DNA of 32,915 bases from an uncultured Clostridia bacterium. GTDB taxonomy: Bacteria; Bacillota; Clostridia; TANB77; CAG-508. Below, piece by piece: positions 8,801-17,598 of this stretch. The stretch covers positions 67,358 through 100,272 of the forward strand of contig CANRAY010000004.1 in assembly GCA_947628735.1 (NCBI GenBank), written 5' to 3'. Under the pieces are notes generated by a model. That model did not search any database. It was not told the origin of the DNA and was given only the letters and a program-made list of their open reading frames with translations. The translations under genes were made by a program, and so were the position numbers. Position 1 is the first letter of the stretch. Each line of letters opens with the position of its first letter.

Positions 8801-9065
8801 TTATTTGTTTTTATCACAATGATTGTACTTTAATTTTGTCGCAAGACCTCCACGAATGTGTCTTTCTGCTTTATTTTCATCTAAAATAATTCTAACTTCA
8901 GATGCTAAAGTGGGATTTATCTTTAGCAATCTTTCGGAAACATCTTTATGTACTGTACTTTTTGAAATTCCGAAATTTTTTTGCAGCTCCTCTTACGGTA
9001 TCTTTACTATTTATAATATAGTGTGCTAAGCGAATGGCTCTTTCTTCGATATATACCTTTCTCAA
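8801..9065 (-). CDS. spoIIID: Sporulation regulator SpoIIID, +1 frameshift at CGGA
   Basis: SpoIIID is the small helix-turn-helix regulator of mother-cell genes during sporulation. The gene starts at TTG 9065 behind AAGGGGG (MRKVYIEERAIRLAHYII). The conserved HTH core is in two frames: codons up to 31 read ...RGAAKKF, then an in-frame CGG (8970-8972 on the minus strand) followed by A. In the zero frame translation ends nine codons later at TAA. One base forward it continues GISKSTVHKD...NKAERHIRGGLATKLKY to the stop at 8801, the normal SpoIIID sequence. Total length 265 is 3n+1; the shifted product has 87 residues, the usual size. The missing link is exactly one base at CGGA, as in two other genes of this window. 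Without the shift the recognition helix is lost. A sigma-E-like -10 (GAATACAATG) lies upstream, weakly supported. Confidence 0.88.
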
Positions 9066-9146
9066 TTAAAAAACCCCCTTGAAATACGATGTTTTTCTAC
9101 ATTGTATTCATCAAAAATCTGTATTAGAACAAAGAAACAATCTTAC

Positions 9147-9179
9147 ACTTTTTTACAATATTCGACATATCATATAGTA
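9147..9179 (+). promoter_or_regulatory. Possible sigma-K promoter of yabG
   Basis: Two overlapping CATA-N3-TA boxes (9166-9174 and 9171-9179) lie 27-40 bases before the yabG start, with AC dinucleotides at suitable -35 distance. Sigma-K promoters have this form, and yabG is a late mother-cell gene in Bacillus. This was read by eye in AT-rich DNA and is tentative. Confidence 0.35.
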
Positions 9180-9205
9180 ATTTGCTAAAAATATGAGGTG
9201 ATATT

Positions 9206-10036
9206 GTGAAAAAAATTAAAAAAGGTGATATTGTTGGAAGACGATCATATAATAAAGATATTTTATTTATGGTTGATAAAATAATAAAAACAGCTTCTGG
9301 AAATTCTATTGCTATTTTGAATGGGATTGATGTTCGTATTCAAGCAGATAGTGATTTAGAAGATTTAGAACTGATAGATATAGATACTGTTATAAAAAAT
9401 GAACAAAAAAGTAATAAACGTTTTGAGGAGGTAATAAAAAAGAATAAAATCATAGAAGAAACGTTAATGAAGAGGGGACAAAAAGTTATTTATACAGGGA
9501 AAATATTACACTTAGATGGTGATAAACGTTATAGTGAAAAGTCAAATATGTTTTATAAAAAGATGGGATTAAAAGCTATTGTAAAGAACATTCCAGAAAA
9601 TAGACAAGCAAATGTGATAAATGATTTGATTTATAGATATAAACCAGATATTTTAGTAGTAACTGGTCATGATGGTATGATAAAAAAAGGGAGATATTAT
9701 AATGATATATATAATTATCGAAATTCTAAATATTTTATAAATACAGTTCGTACAGTAAGGGAATATCCAGTATTACAAAAAGATTTGGTTATTTTTGCAG
9801 GTGCATGTCAAAGTTATTATGAAAAATTGATTGAGGCTGGAGCAAATTTTGCTTCTTCTCCTGCTAGAATTTTAATTGATTTTTTAGATCCATTAATTGT
9901 AGCAGAAAGAATTGCTACAACAGATAATCATCATTTTTTAACAATAAAAGATATAGAAGATGAGTTAAGAGATGGTGAAAGAGGAATTAATGGTATTGGA
10001 GCTATGGGAAAAAAGAAAATAATGGAAATATATTGA
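9206..10036 (+). CDS. yabG: Sporulation-specific protease YabG
   Basis: Cysteine-type protease that trims spore coat or cortex proteins in the mother cell; in clostridia YabG also processes germination proteins. The 276 residues begin KKGDIVGRRSYNKDILF and contain the segment DILVVTGHDG with His155 and FAGACQSYYE with Cys201. These are the only well-placed His/Cys pair and probably the catalytic residues. The start is GTG 9206, preceded by GAGGTGAT. It is divergent from spoIIID. The length is close to the B. subtilis protein (about 290). Confidence 0.93.
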   Translation: MKKIKKGDIVGRRSYNKDILFMVDKIIKTASGNSIAILNGIDVRIQADSDLEDLELIDIDTVIKNEQKSNKRFEEVIKKNKIIEETLMKRGQKVIYTGKILHLDGDKRYSEKSNMFYKKMGLKAIVKNIPENRQANVINDLIYRYKPDILVVTGHDGMIKKGRYYNDIYNYRNSKYFINTVRTVREYPVLQKDLVIFAGACQSYYEKLIEAGANFASSPARILIDFLDPLIVAERIATTDNHHFLTIKDIEDELRDGERGINGIGAMGKKKIMEIY

Positions 10037-10093
10037 ATAAAGAAATTTAACATGATATTATGAAATTGAGTCATGAAAAGAAAAGGAAAATAG

Positions 10094-11923
10094 ATGGAAA
10101 ATATGGATAGTAAACAAACGGTAGGTTTAAAAAAGCAGAAGAAAAAATATACTCTTGAAGAAAAATTGGCATTAATTTTTGATGTATTATTTCCATGGTT
10201 AATTCTTATAATTTCTAATATTAGTAATCCTGGATATTATGGAGTAAGAGAAATATATTTACGAACAATACCATTTGATTTGTTAATAGATATTGTAGTT
10301 ATAAAATTTTTATTTGAAATTACTCTTCTTATTGGCTTTTCTTTATTATTTAAAGCTATTTTTAAAAAAAGTTTAAGAAAGAATATTGCTTTGAGTATTT
10401 TATTTCAAATTATTTCTATTATATCATTTTTTAAAATGGAAGTGGTGCAGAAACCATTTTTACCAACAGATTTATCTTTAATAGGTAATACTTTTGAAAT
10501 TATAGGTTATGGAAATTTAAACTTTATACAAGTTGGTATAATACAACAATTATTTGTTAATATTGTTTTACTTATTGTGCAGGGAATTATAACAAAGCAA
10601 ACACATTATGAAAAAGTAATAAGTGGAAGAAAAAGAATTATTAGTTTTATTATAGCAGTGATCATTTTAAATATTTCGTTCTTTGGAAATGTAGATCATT
10701 ACCTATATGATGATGATTTTGAATCACGTTATAATTATTATAGATATGGTGCTGTGGTAGAATTTTTCAAGAATATGAAAGATATTTTTTATAGAACTCA
10801 ATGTGATATATATAATGAGGAAAGATTAGATCAAATTAAACAAGATGTAGAAAAAATACCTCAAAATGAAGTATCTTTAAGTGAACAACCAAATATTATA
10901 GTGATTATGTCAGAATCGTTATCAGATCCTACTAGATTGAAAGGTGTAACTCTTAATCAAGATCCAATATCAAATTATAGAAATTTATCTAAAAATTATG
11001 CTAATGGAAATACAGTAGTAGATGTATATGGTGGAGAAACATGTATATCAGAATTTGAATTTTTAATGTCAAATACTAATAAGTTTTTACAATATGAAAA
11101 ATATCCATATAATCAGATTGTTAATCGAAATATGCTTTCTATACCAAGGATTTTAAGTGATCAAGGATATGATACTATTGCAATTCATCCAAATGATAGT
11201 GGATTTTATGATAGAAAAAATGGATGGATTCATCTCGGATTTGATAAATTGATATTTGATGACGATTATCATCAAATTCAAAATATATATAATGAACTTG
11301 TGTCAGATATTGATACTGCAAATGAAATTATTTATCAATATGAAAATTCTGAAGCAGATAAAAAATTTATTTTTGCTGTTACAATAGAAGCACATGCAAG
11401 TTATGGAATTGATAAATATAATAATTATAATGTAGATATAAAAGAATCGAACTATACTGAAGAAACTAATAATCAATTAAAATCATACTCACAAAGTATT
11501 TATAATTTTGATCAATCACTTCAACATTTAGTAGAGTATTTTAGTAAAAAAGAAGAACCTGTTATGATTGTTACATTTGGAGATCATTTACCAGCATTAA
11601 ATGAAATTTATAATGAAGAGTATCAAGAAAATATAGAAAGATATGAAACACCATATGTAATATGGACAAATTATGATAAAGAGATAGAAGATAAAGAAGA
11701 ATTATCTATATCTGCATTATCAATGTATGTACTTGAAAATGCAAATATATCATTACCGTGGGAATACAGATATATTGAAAATTTTTGTAAAGAATATCCT
11801 GTATATACTAAAAGATATGTTATAGATAAATATGGAAATAATTGTGATACAAATATGAGTAACCAATTGATTGATAATTATCAGATAATTCAATATTATT
11901 TAATGTTTAAGAAAAAATTATAA
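10094..11923 (+). CDS. LtaS-type membrane sulfatase (phosphoglycerol transferase family)
   Basis: Polytopic membrane enzyme of the lipoteichoic-acid synthase family. The N-terminal 230 residues hold about five membrane segments (near 25-45, 60-88, 95-115, 143-165, 180-200). The extracellular alkaline-phosphatase-like domain follows from about residue 265: IIVIMSESLSDP (metal Glu), GGETCISEFEF with the likely nucleophile Thr, HPNDSGFYDRKNGW, TIEAHASYG and TFGDHLPAL with the metal-binding Asp-His. In this family the enzyme moves glycerol-phosphate from phosphatidylglycerol to a glycolipid or glycan. Whether the product here is lipoteichoic acid or another phosphoglycerol-modified polymer cannot be told. 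It stands alone after yabG, 57 bases downstream. Confidence 0.88.
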   Translation: MENMDSKQTVGLKKQKKKYTLEEKLALIFDVLFPWLILIISNISNPGYYGVREIYLRTIPFDLLIDIVVIKFLFEITLLIGFSLLFKAIFKKSLRKNIALSILFQIISIISFFKMEVVQKPFLPTDLSLIGNTFEIIGYGNLNFIQVGIIQQLFVNIVLLIVQGIITKQTHYEKVISGRKRIISFIIAVIILNISFFGNVDHYLYDDDFESRYNYYRYGAVVEFFKNMKDIFYRTQCDIYNEERLDQIKQDVEKIPQNEVSLSEQPNIIVIMSESLSDPTRLKGVTLNQDPISNYRNLSKNYANGNTVVDVYGGETCISEFEFLMSNTNKFLQYEKYPYNQIVNRNMLSIPRILSDQGYDTIAIHPNDSGFYDRKNGWIHLGFDKLIFDDDYHQIQNIYNELVSDIDTANEIIYQYENSEADKKFIFAVTIEAHASYGIDKYNNYNVDIKESNYTEETNNQLKSYSQSIYNFDQSLQHLVEYFSKKEEPVMIVTFGDHLPALNEIYNEEYQENIERYETPYVIWTNYDKEIEDKEELSISALSMYVLENANISLPWEYRYIENFCKEYPVYTKRYVIDKYGNNCDTNMSNQLIDNYQIIQYYLMFKKKL

Positions 11924-11930
11924 TCTTACA

Positions 11931-11969
11931 TGTAATATTTTTGTAATCAAATTGTAACAAAACTGTAAT
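11931..11969. repeat. Four TGTAAY repeats with an 11-bp period
   Basis: TGTAAT, TGTAAT, TGTAAC and TGTAAT start at 11931, 11942, 11953 and 11964, exactly 11 bases apart, so all face the same side of the helix. A fifth TGTAAT at 11988 is out of phase. Hexamer repeats with 11-bp spacing are the layout of PhoB/PhoP-type response-regulator sites. The array lies between the LtaS-type gene and the veg promoter. Confidence 0.6.
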
Positions 11970-12015
11970 ATTTAACAAAAAATCTTTTGTAATAATTGCG
12001 AAAGCAGTATTTTAG

Positions 12016-12040
12016 AAAAACGACAAGAACTGACGTTTTT
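12016..12040 (+). terminator. Possible terminator of the LtaS-type gene
   Basis: AAAAACG and CGTTTTT (plus one more T) form a 7-bp stem with an 11-base loop and a T run. The T run merges into the -35 box of the veg promoter, so the hairpin could also affect veg. Confidence 0.4.
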
Positions 12041-12068
12041 TGACGAAGCCACTTTTCTATGATATAAT
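12040..12068 (+). promoter_or_regulatory. Sigma-A promoter of veg
   Basis: TTGACG at 12040-12045 and TATAAT at 12063-12068, separated by 17 bases. The veg start lies 30 bases after the -10. The B. subtilis veg promoter is a classical strong vegetative promoter, and this one is near consensus too. Confidence 0.88.
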
Positions 12069-12098
12069 TTCACTATCTTAGAAAAGTAGGTGATTTAA

Positions 12099-12389
12099 AT
12101 GATTTGCCCAAGTGATATAACAAGCTTAAAAACAGATATCAACCAGATGGTTGGACAAAAGATAATTGTGAAAGGTTCATTAGGAAGAAGTAAATCGTTT
12201 GAAAAGGAGGCTACTATACAAAAAGCATATCCAAATATTTTCGTTATTAAATATGAAGAAGATGAAGGAAATGTTACTTATAGTTATACAGACGTTTTAA
12301 CACGAACTGTTGAAGTAGATGTATTTGATGGTACCGGATATAGTCCATTGATTCCACCAATTACAGAAGTAAAAAGAGCAAGATTATAA
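12099..12389 (+). CDS. veg: Veg family protein
   Basis: Small basic SH3-like-barrel protein conserved in Firmicutes; in B. subtilis Veg stimulates biofilm matrix genes by opposing SinR. The 96 residues match it throughout: GQKIIVKGSLGRSK, then YPNIFVIKYEEDEGNVTYSYTDVLT and VEVDVF. It lies behind a near-consensus promoter and an AGGTGAT ribosome site and ends before a strong terminator, so it is transcribed alone. The C-terminus is about ten residues longer than in Bacillus. Confidence 0.93.
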   Translation: MICPSDITSLKTDINQMVGQKIIVKGSLGRSKSFEKEATIQKAYPNIFVIKYEEDEGNVTYSYTDVLTRTVEVDVFDGTGYSPLIPPITEVKRARL

Positions 12390-12400
12390 AATTTTAAATA

Positions 12401-12428
12401 AAAAATTCCTATTTAAATAGGAATTTTT
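12401..12428 (+). terminator. Terminator of veg
   Basis: AAAAATTCCTATTT and AAATAGGAATTTTT form a long stem, followed by a run of eight T. It lies 12 bases after the veg stop. Confidence 0.92.
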
Positions 12429-12480
12429 TTTATTGCCCTTCATATAAATTAATAATTAGAAATTTAAGGAGGGTAAGAAT

Positions 12481-14004
12481 ATGGCTATTGAAACGACAAA
12501 AGATAGTATATGTATTAATCAAATAATAGGACAAAAAAATGAAAGTATTGTGGTTGAAGGAGATAGTATTATTCCAGATATAAAGCCAGATATTCTAAAT
12601 GCAATTCACACTAGTGGAACTGTTTGTATTTATAAAAAAGAAATATTAGATGGGAAAGTAAGAATTGATGGAAGCATTGATGCATACATTATATATTTAG
12701 CAGATGATGAAAATAATACAGTTAGAAGTATGAATAGTAGTATAGATTTTACAGAAGTAATTGAAATGAATGCTATAACACCTGATATGGTTTTAGATAC
12801 TAATTTTGAATTGAAAAGTATAGAATGTAGGGTATTAAATGGACGCAAAATTAGTATTAAAGCAATATTAGATATTGAATTAAAAATTAGTGCAAATGAA
12901 CAATTAGAGATGATACAGAATGTGAATTTAAAAGATATTCAACTTTTAAATAAAGATTTTAATATTCATTTATTAATAGGAAATGGGGAAACTAAAGTAT
13001 ATGCAAAAGATACAGTAATGATTGATGATGCTGATGAATTGGCAGAAATTATGAAGACGAATGTAAAAATTATGAATAAAGAAACTAAAATTAGTTATAA
13101 TAAAGTACTTGCTAAAGCAGATATGTATGTGAATTTATTATATCTTACAACAGATAATCGTATTAGTTCAGTTGAAACCAATATTCCAATTATGGGATTT
13201 ATTGATATACCAAATATTACAGATGATAACATTTGTGATCTTAATTATGAAATTAAAAATATACTTATAAAGCCTAATAATGTTGAAGATCATTCTATAT
13301 ATGTAGAAGTGGAAGTTCAAATATATTGCCATATTTATAAAAATCAAGAATTGAATGTTATTCAAGATTTATATAGTCCTAGTAAAAAATTATTATTTAC
13401 GCAAAGACAAGTAAAAGTAATGCAACAAAAAGAAATGATGCAAGGAACATATAATATAAGAGAAAATCAAATGATTCAGGAATTGAAAGGAAATAAAATA
13501 TATGATGTAACAGTACAAGTGGATATTCAAAGGCAAACTTTGCTAAATGATCGTGTTTTATATGAAGGAGAAGTGCACTTTGATTTCATTTATGCTTCAC
13601 CGGGGAATGGAATAGATACAAAAACAGTTATTTTGCCTTTTAGCTATCAAATGGATTTTAAAGGAGTAAATACTAATTCTAATATTGATACTCATGTAGA
13701 AATACTTTCTCAAGATTTTATTGTTACAGCAGATGACAGTGTTGATATTAAAGTTGATTTAAGATTTATAGCATCTATGTCTAAGAATACATCTTTAAAT
13801 ATCATTGAGGATATTCAAGAAGAAGAAAGTGATATGGTTACTTATAGCATGGTAATTTATTTTGCAAAACCAGATGATAGTTTATGGAAGATAGCAAAGA
13901 AATTTGGAAGTACTGTAGAAGAAATTGCGAGGGTAAATGGAATTGATCCAGGAGATAAGTTAGTTTTAGGAAAACAATTATTTATTCCTAGATATTATGG
14001 ATAA
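12481..14004 (+). CDS. sipL: SPOCS (DUF3794) and LysM protein, SipL-like
   Basis: A 507-residue protein with repeated SPOCS/DUF3794 domains (about 1-150, 160-300 and 310-440) and a C-terminal LysM domain (about 455-505: DDSLWKIAKKFGST, VNGIDPGDKLVLGKQLFIPR). This layout and length match SipL of Clostridioides difficile, which binds SpoIVA through its LysM domain and is needed for coat assembly around the forespore. The N-terminal segment GDSIIPDIKPDIL is characteristic of SPOCS proteins. A strong GGAGGG site precedes the ATG. The stop overlaps the yunB start by eight bases, so both are probably made together in the mother cell. Confidence 0.87.
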   Translation: MAIETTKDSICINQIIGQKNESIVVEGDSIIPDIKPDILNAIHTSGTVCIYKKEILDGKVRIDGSIDAYIIYLADDENNTVRSMNSSIDFTEVIEMNAITPDMVLDTNFELKSIECRVLNGRKISIKAILDIELKISANEQLEMIQNVNLKDIQLLNKDFNIHLLIGNGETKVYAKDTVMIDDADELAEIMKTNVKIMNKETKISYNKVLAKADMYVNLLYLTTDNRISSVETNIPIMGFIDIPNITDDNICDLNYEIKNILIKPNNVEDHSIYVEVEVQIYCHIYKNQELNVIQDLYSPSKKLLFTQRQVKVMQQKEMMQGTYNIRENQMIQELKGNKIYDVTVQVDIQRQTLLNDRVLYEGEVHFDFIYASPGNGIDTKTVILPFSYQMDFKGVNTNSNIDTHVEILSQDFIVTADDSVDIKVDLRFIASMSKNTSLNIIEDIQEEESDMVTYSMVIYFAKPDDSLWKIAKKFGSTVEEIARVNGIDPGDKLVLGKQLFIPRYYG

Positions 14005-14710
14005 TCAGAAAAAAAGGATAGAAAGAATTTATACTTCTTTACCATTAAATAAAAGTAATTTATTAAAACCTAATGGTGTAAAAATCTGCAAAATTTTTGT
14101 TATTTTATTAATTGCATTTACAGTCTTTTATACAGTTGTAAATGCAATTGAACCAATTATGGATGCAGAATGTATTCATATGGCAAAATCAATTGCTACT
14201 AAGATTTCTAATGAACAAGCTAGTATTGTTATGTCAAATTATCAATATGATGATTTAACTAACATAACAAAAGATGAAGATGGAAAGATAAAATTGATAA
14301 ATACCAATATTATTACAGTAAATCAAATTATTTCAGACATTCCTATTTTAATTCAAAAAGAACTGGAAAAAGAGGAAAACAGTAAATTCTATTTGAAATT
14401 AGGTAGTTTGACTGGAAGCAATTTATTAGCTGGTAGGGGACCTAACATAGAAATAAAAATGAAAACAAATGGTAATGTAGAAACAAATTTGAAATCTGAA
14501 TTTCGATCAGCTGGTATTAATCAAACATTGCATAGTATTTATTTGGAGGTTATTTGTGAAGTTGATATTTTAACACCTTTTCATGTTTGCAAAGAAAAGA
14601 TAGTAAATCAAGTGTTGTTAGCAGAAGGAATTATTATGGGAGAAATACCAGATACGTATTATAATTTAGAAGGTTTGAGTCAGGATCAAGTGTTAGATCC
14701 GTTAAATTAA
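13997..14710 (+). CDS. yunB: Sporulation protein YunB
   Basis: A 237-residue protein with one membrane segment at about residues 28-50 and an outside-facing rest, as in YunB, a sigma-E-controlled Bacillus protein needed for efficient spore formation. Family features are visible: a conserved Asn-Ala-Ile-Glu-Pro after the membrane segment, then KFYLKLGSLTGSNLLAGRGP and the ISDIPILIQ stretch. Its ATG lies inside the last codons of sipL (eight-base overlap). Start and length agree with the family. The biochemical role is unknown. Confidence 0.9.
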   Translation: MDNQKKRIERIYTSLPLNKSNLLKPNGVKICKIFVILLIAFTVFYTVVNAIEPIMDAECIHMAKSIATKISNEQASIVMSNYQYDDLTNITKDEDGKIKLINTNIITVNQIISDIPILIQKELEKEENSKFYLKLGSLTGSNLLAGRGPNIEIKMKTNGNVETNLKSEFRSAGINQTLHSIYLEVICEVDILTPFHVCKEKIVNQVLLAEGIIMGEIPDTYYNLEGLSQDQVLDPLN

Positions 14711-14715
14711 AAAAT

Positions 14716-14745
14716 AAAATTCCAGTGATTTTCGCTGGAATTTTT
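14716..14745 (+). terminator. Terminator of sipL-yunB
   Basis: Arms AAAATTCCAGTGA and TCGCTGGAATTTT (one G-U pair) are followed by a T run. Nearly the same stem is found after greA. Confidence 0.9.
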
Positions 14746-14793
14746 GTTTACAAAATGATTAAAAAAATATATAATTTTTTCGAGGTGTAAAAT

Positions 14794-15570
14794 ATGATAG
14801 ATATTTTAAAAGCAGAAAAAGCGTTTAAGGAATATTTAATTCCATATGATATAAATAATCCAAAGATAAAAATCAAAATAGCTCATACATATAGGACAGT
14901 AGAAGTAGCTAAAAAAATAGCTGAATCATTAAATTTAGAAGAGGAAGATGTACAATTAGCATGTTTAATAGGCTTGTTACATGATATAGGAAGATTTGAA
15001 CAATTACGCATATATGACACATTTGATGATAATAAATCAATTGATCATGCAGATTTTAGTGTAAAAGTATTGTTTGAAGATGGTATAATAAAAGAATTTA
15101 TAGAAGATAGGCAATATGATGATATTATTTATAAAGCAATTAAAAATCATAATAAATATGAAATAGAGGAAGGACTTAATGAAAGAGAACTTTTACATGC
15201 AAAATTAATTCGTGATGCAGATAAAACTGATATCTATGTAGTTCATGTTGATGATATTTTGAATAACAGGGGTGTTTTGTATCACAATAATGATGATATA
15301 AAAGATGTTGTTACACCTGAGGTTTTAAATGATTTTGTAGAACATAAATCTGTTAGAAAAGTGTGCTGTAAAAATAGATTAGATGATCTTATTGTTGTTC
15401 TTTCGTTTGTATATAATTTCTATTTCTCAAAAGGATTGGAAATTATTTCAGAAGGAAAGTATATTGAGATTTTACTTCAACAGTTAGAACGATATGCTGA
15501 GAAAAAAGAAGAAATAGAACTAATAGAAAATACCATTACGAATTTTTTAAAAAATCGTATAGCTAAGTAG
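14794..15570 (+). CDS. HD-domain phosphohydrolase
   Basis: A 258-residue cytoplasmic protein of the HD superfamily. The metal-site residues are visible: His31 in AHTYRT, the His63-Asp64 pair in LLHDIGRFEQ, a His in NHNKYEI, and Asp in LIRDADKTDIY. Such proteins hydrolyse phosphate esters of nucleotides or nucleic acids; the substrate cannot be read from the sequence. The ATG follows CGAGGTG. The DnaB-like gene starts 19 bases downstream, so the two probably share a transcript. Confidence 0.8.
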   Translation: MIDILKAEKAFKEYLIPYDINNPKIKIKIAHTYRTVEVAKKIAESLNLEEEDVQLACLIGLLHDIGRFEQLRIYDTFDDNKSIDHADFSVKVLFEDGIIKEFIEDRQYDDIIYKAIKNHNKYEIEEGLNERELLHAKLIRDADKTDIYVVHVDDILNNRGVLYHNNDDIKDVVTPEVLNDFVEHKSVRKVCCKNRLDDLIVVLSFVYNFYFSKGLEIISEGKYIEILLQQLERYAEKKEEIELIENTITNFLKNRIAK

Positions 15571-15589
15571 GATCTTAGAAAGGAAAAAT

Positions 15590-17509
15590 ATGGGAAAAGA
15601 AGATATAGATAAAATTTATGCATTATTAGATAATATGAAAGTAACGGAAGAAAATAAGGAATTAATAGAAGAAACTAGAGAATGTTTGAAAAATGAGGAT
15701 ATGATGGGAGCTTTCGAGAAAATTCAAATGATTACAAGTCTTTCTAATGGTAAAAAATCTTCAAATGAAGAAATAGAAGAAGTAGAAGATGTGGATGATT
15801 CAGATGATGTAGATGATCAAGATTATGAAGAAGAGAATGAATATGAAGAAAGTAAAGAGCCTGAAGAAGATGAAAGTGATAATGATGTAGAAAATAATAC
15901 TGAAGAAGATTATGATGGAGAAGATGAAAATGAGGATGAAGAATTAGAAGAAGCAGAAGAAAAAAAAGAAAACAAAAAAGAGGAAGAAGAAGAAAAATTA
16001 TATCCTAATGCTCTTAGTAATGTTGATTTAGAACATCTTTATATAGGTACTTTATTAAATAATCCAAAATTAATTATGAAATTTTACTTTTTGTATCCAG
16101 AATGTGCTTTTGAAGATGATATGTCACTTAATATATATAAAAGTGTACTATTTACTGAGGGATCTAAATTTACGCCAGAAAAGGCAAAACAAGGCTTTAA
16201 TTTTGCAAGAGATACTCAAGCTTCTCGTCAATGTAAATCAGATTGGAAATATGATGCAGAAGATAGTAATGTTAGTATGGAAAAAATCTATATAGAATTA
16301 AAAAAGTTATTTGTATTGAGAAAAGCATATTTAGATACACCAGTACAAGAATTGCAAGACAAGATTGTTGAAATAACATCATATCTTTTATATGATCAGA
16401 TGTCTATTGAAGAGATACAAAGTGCAGTTAAACAAGTTAATGATACCGGAAAATTTAAAAGAGCAATTATAAGTGAAGGATTAACAAGTTTCTTAGAAGA
16501 GGGAGAAAATAATTTAACTAATGGATTAGCTTTACCTTTTCCAATTATATCTAGTGTATTTAAGGGAATTAGAAAAGGTGAAACAATGGCATTTGCAATG
16601 CCTTCTAACTCGGGAAAAAGTAGGTTTACCATTAATTTAGCAGCATACACAGCATTAGTACATCAAAAAAAGGTTTTAATTATTTCTAATGAAATGTCAG
16701 AAGAGAAAATGAGATTATGTTTAATTACTACAATTTTAAATAATCCAGACATGCAAAAGATTCATGGTCAAAAGTTAGATAAGACGGAAGGGGAATTGTT
16801 AGAATTTAAATTTAGACCAGATGATACTAAAAATGTAAAAGTAGATGAAAAAGGTTTTATAATTCAAGAAGAAAAAGAAACTAGACAACAGTTTGTAGAA
16901 AGATTGGAAAAAGTTTCTTCAGAATTTAATAGTGTTATTAAGGCAACAGAATGGGCTAACAAACAAATTAATAATTCTATTTACTTTATAAATATTACAG
17001 ATCATACAAATGATGAATTAAAGAAAGTTATTATGAATTATTATTATAAGGAAAAAATAGAATATATATTTTATGATACTTTAAAAACAGATACAGATAA
17101 TATAGGAAATGGGGAAGAGTTAAAAAAGACAGCAACAATTCTTTCAAATTTAGCACAAAATTTTAATATATTTATTTGTTCTACTTTGCAATTAGCTGAA
17201 AGTTCTACTTTACCAGTTAATTTAACAGTAAATGATTTAGCTGTTAGTAGAACTGTTAAGGAAGTTTTAGATACTTTGTGTTTAATAAAGCAAATTAATA
17301 GAGAAAACTATAAAGAATATGAATATTCACTTGAAGAAGTTGATACTAAATTTTTTGATATAGAATTATTTAGTAATCCAGATGTAAGGTATTATGCATG
17401 TGTTGTTGATAAAAATAGGGCAGGTGCTAAACCAAGATTACTTTTCAGACTAAATTTAGCATATAATAAATGGGAAGAATTAGGATATTTGAGATTGAAA
17501 CAGTCATAA
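15590..17509 (+). CDS. DnaB-like (SF4) ATPase with long acidic region
   Basis: A 639-residue protein. Residues 1-60 are helical. Residues about 60-140 are almost entirely Glu, Asp, Asn and Lys and must be disordered. Residues about 142-290 resemble a DnaB N-terminal domain (SNVDLEHLYIGTLLNNP). The C-terminal RecA-like domain has Walker A PSNSGKS at 338-344, IISNEMSEEKMR after it, a Walker B-like strand EYIFYDTLK, and a DnaB-like end with KNRAGAKPRLLFRL. DnaB helicases normally have the Asp-Tyr-Leu-Gln-Leu segment in place of YDTLK. It is thus a divergent relative, unlikely to be the replicative helicase. The function is not known. Codon and base use look like the neighbours, so recent transfer is not evident. 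Confidence 0.7.
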   Translation: MGKEDIDKIYALLDNMKVTEENKELIEETRECLKNEDMMGAFEKIQMITSLSNGKKSSNEEIEEVEDVDDSDDVDDQDYEEENEYEESKEPEEDESDNDVENNTEEDYDGEDENEDEELEEAEEKKENKKEEEEEKLYPNALSNVDLEHLYIGTLLNNPKLIMKFYFLYPECAFEDDMSLNIYKSVLFTEGSKFTPEKAKQGFNFARDTQASRQCKSDWKYDAEDSNVSMEKIYIELKKLFVLRKAYLDTPVQELQDKIVEITSYLLYDQMSIEEIQSAVKQVNDTGKFKRAIISEGLTSFLEEGENNLTNGLALPFPIISSVFKGIRKGETMAFAMPSNSGKSRFTINLAAYTALVHQKKVLIISNEMSEEKMRLCLITTILNNPDMQKIHGQKLDKTEGELLEFKFRPDDTKNVKVDEKGFIIQEEKETRQQFVERLEKVSSEFNSVIKATEWANKQINNSIYFINITDHTNDELKKVIMNYYYKEKIEYIFYDTLKTDTDNIGNGEELKKTATILSNLAQNFNIFICSTLQLAESSTLPVNLTVNDLAVSRTVKEVLDTLCLIKQINRENYKEYEYSLEEVDTKFFDIELFSNPDVRYYACVVDKNRAGAKPRLLFRLNLAYNKWEELGYLRLKQS

Positions 17510-17543
17510 ATATAAATAATTATAAAAGTATAGAATAAATTAA

Positions 17544-17575
17544 AAGCCATAGAAATTTTGATATTTCTATGGCTT
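17544..17575 (-). terminator. Terminator of rplM-rpsI, also facing the DnaB-like gene
   Basis: AAGCCATAGAAAT and its exact complement form a 13-bp stem with a six-base loop. Read on the minus strand it is followed by TTTTAATTTATT, so it mainly serves rpsI. It separates two converging genes. Confidence 0.88.
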
Positions 17576-17598
17576 GATAATCTTTGATATAAAATATA

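Noticed and set aside
8960..8990. Homopolymer sequencing error as a full explanation of the spoIIID break
   Set aside because: A7 and T3 runs flank the site, so an error is possible for this one alone. But the same codon phase at CGGA in two other genes, one with only an AAA run nearby, makes three independent errors unlikely.
15590..17509. Replicative helicase dnaB
   Set aside because: Walker B and the N-terminal region diverge, and the long acidic part is not found in replicative DnaB.
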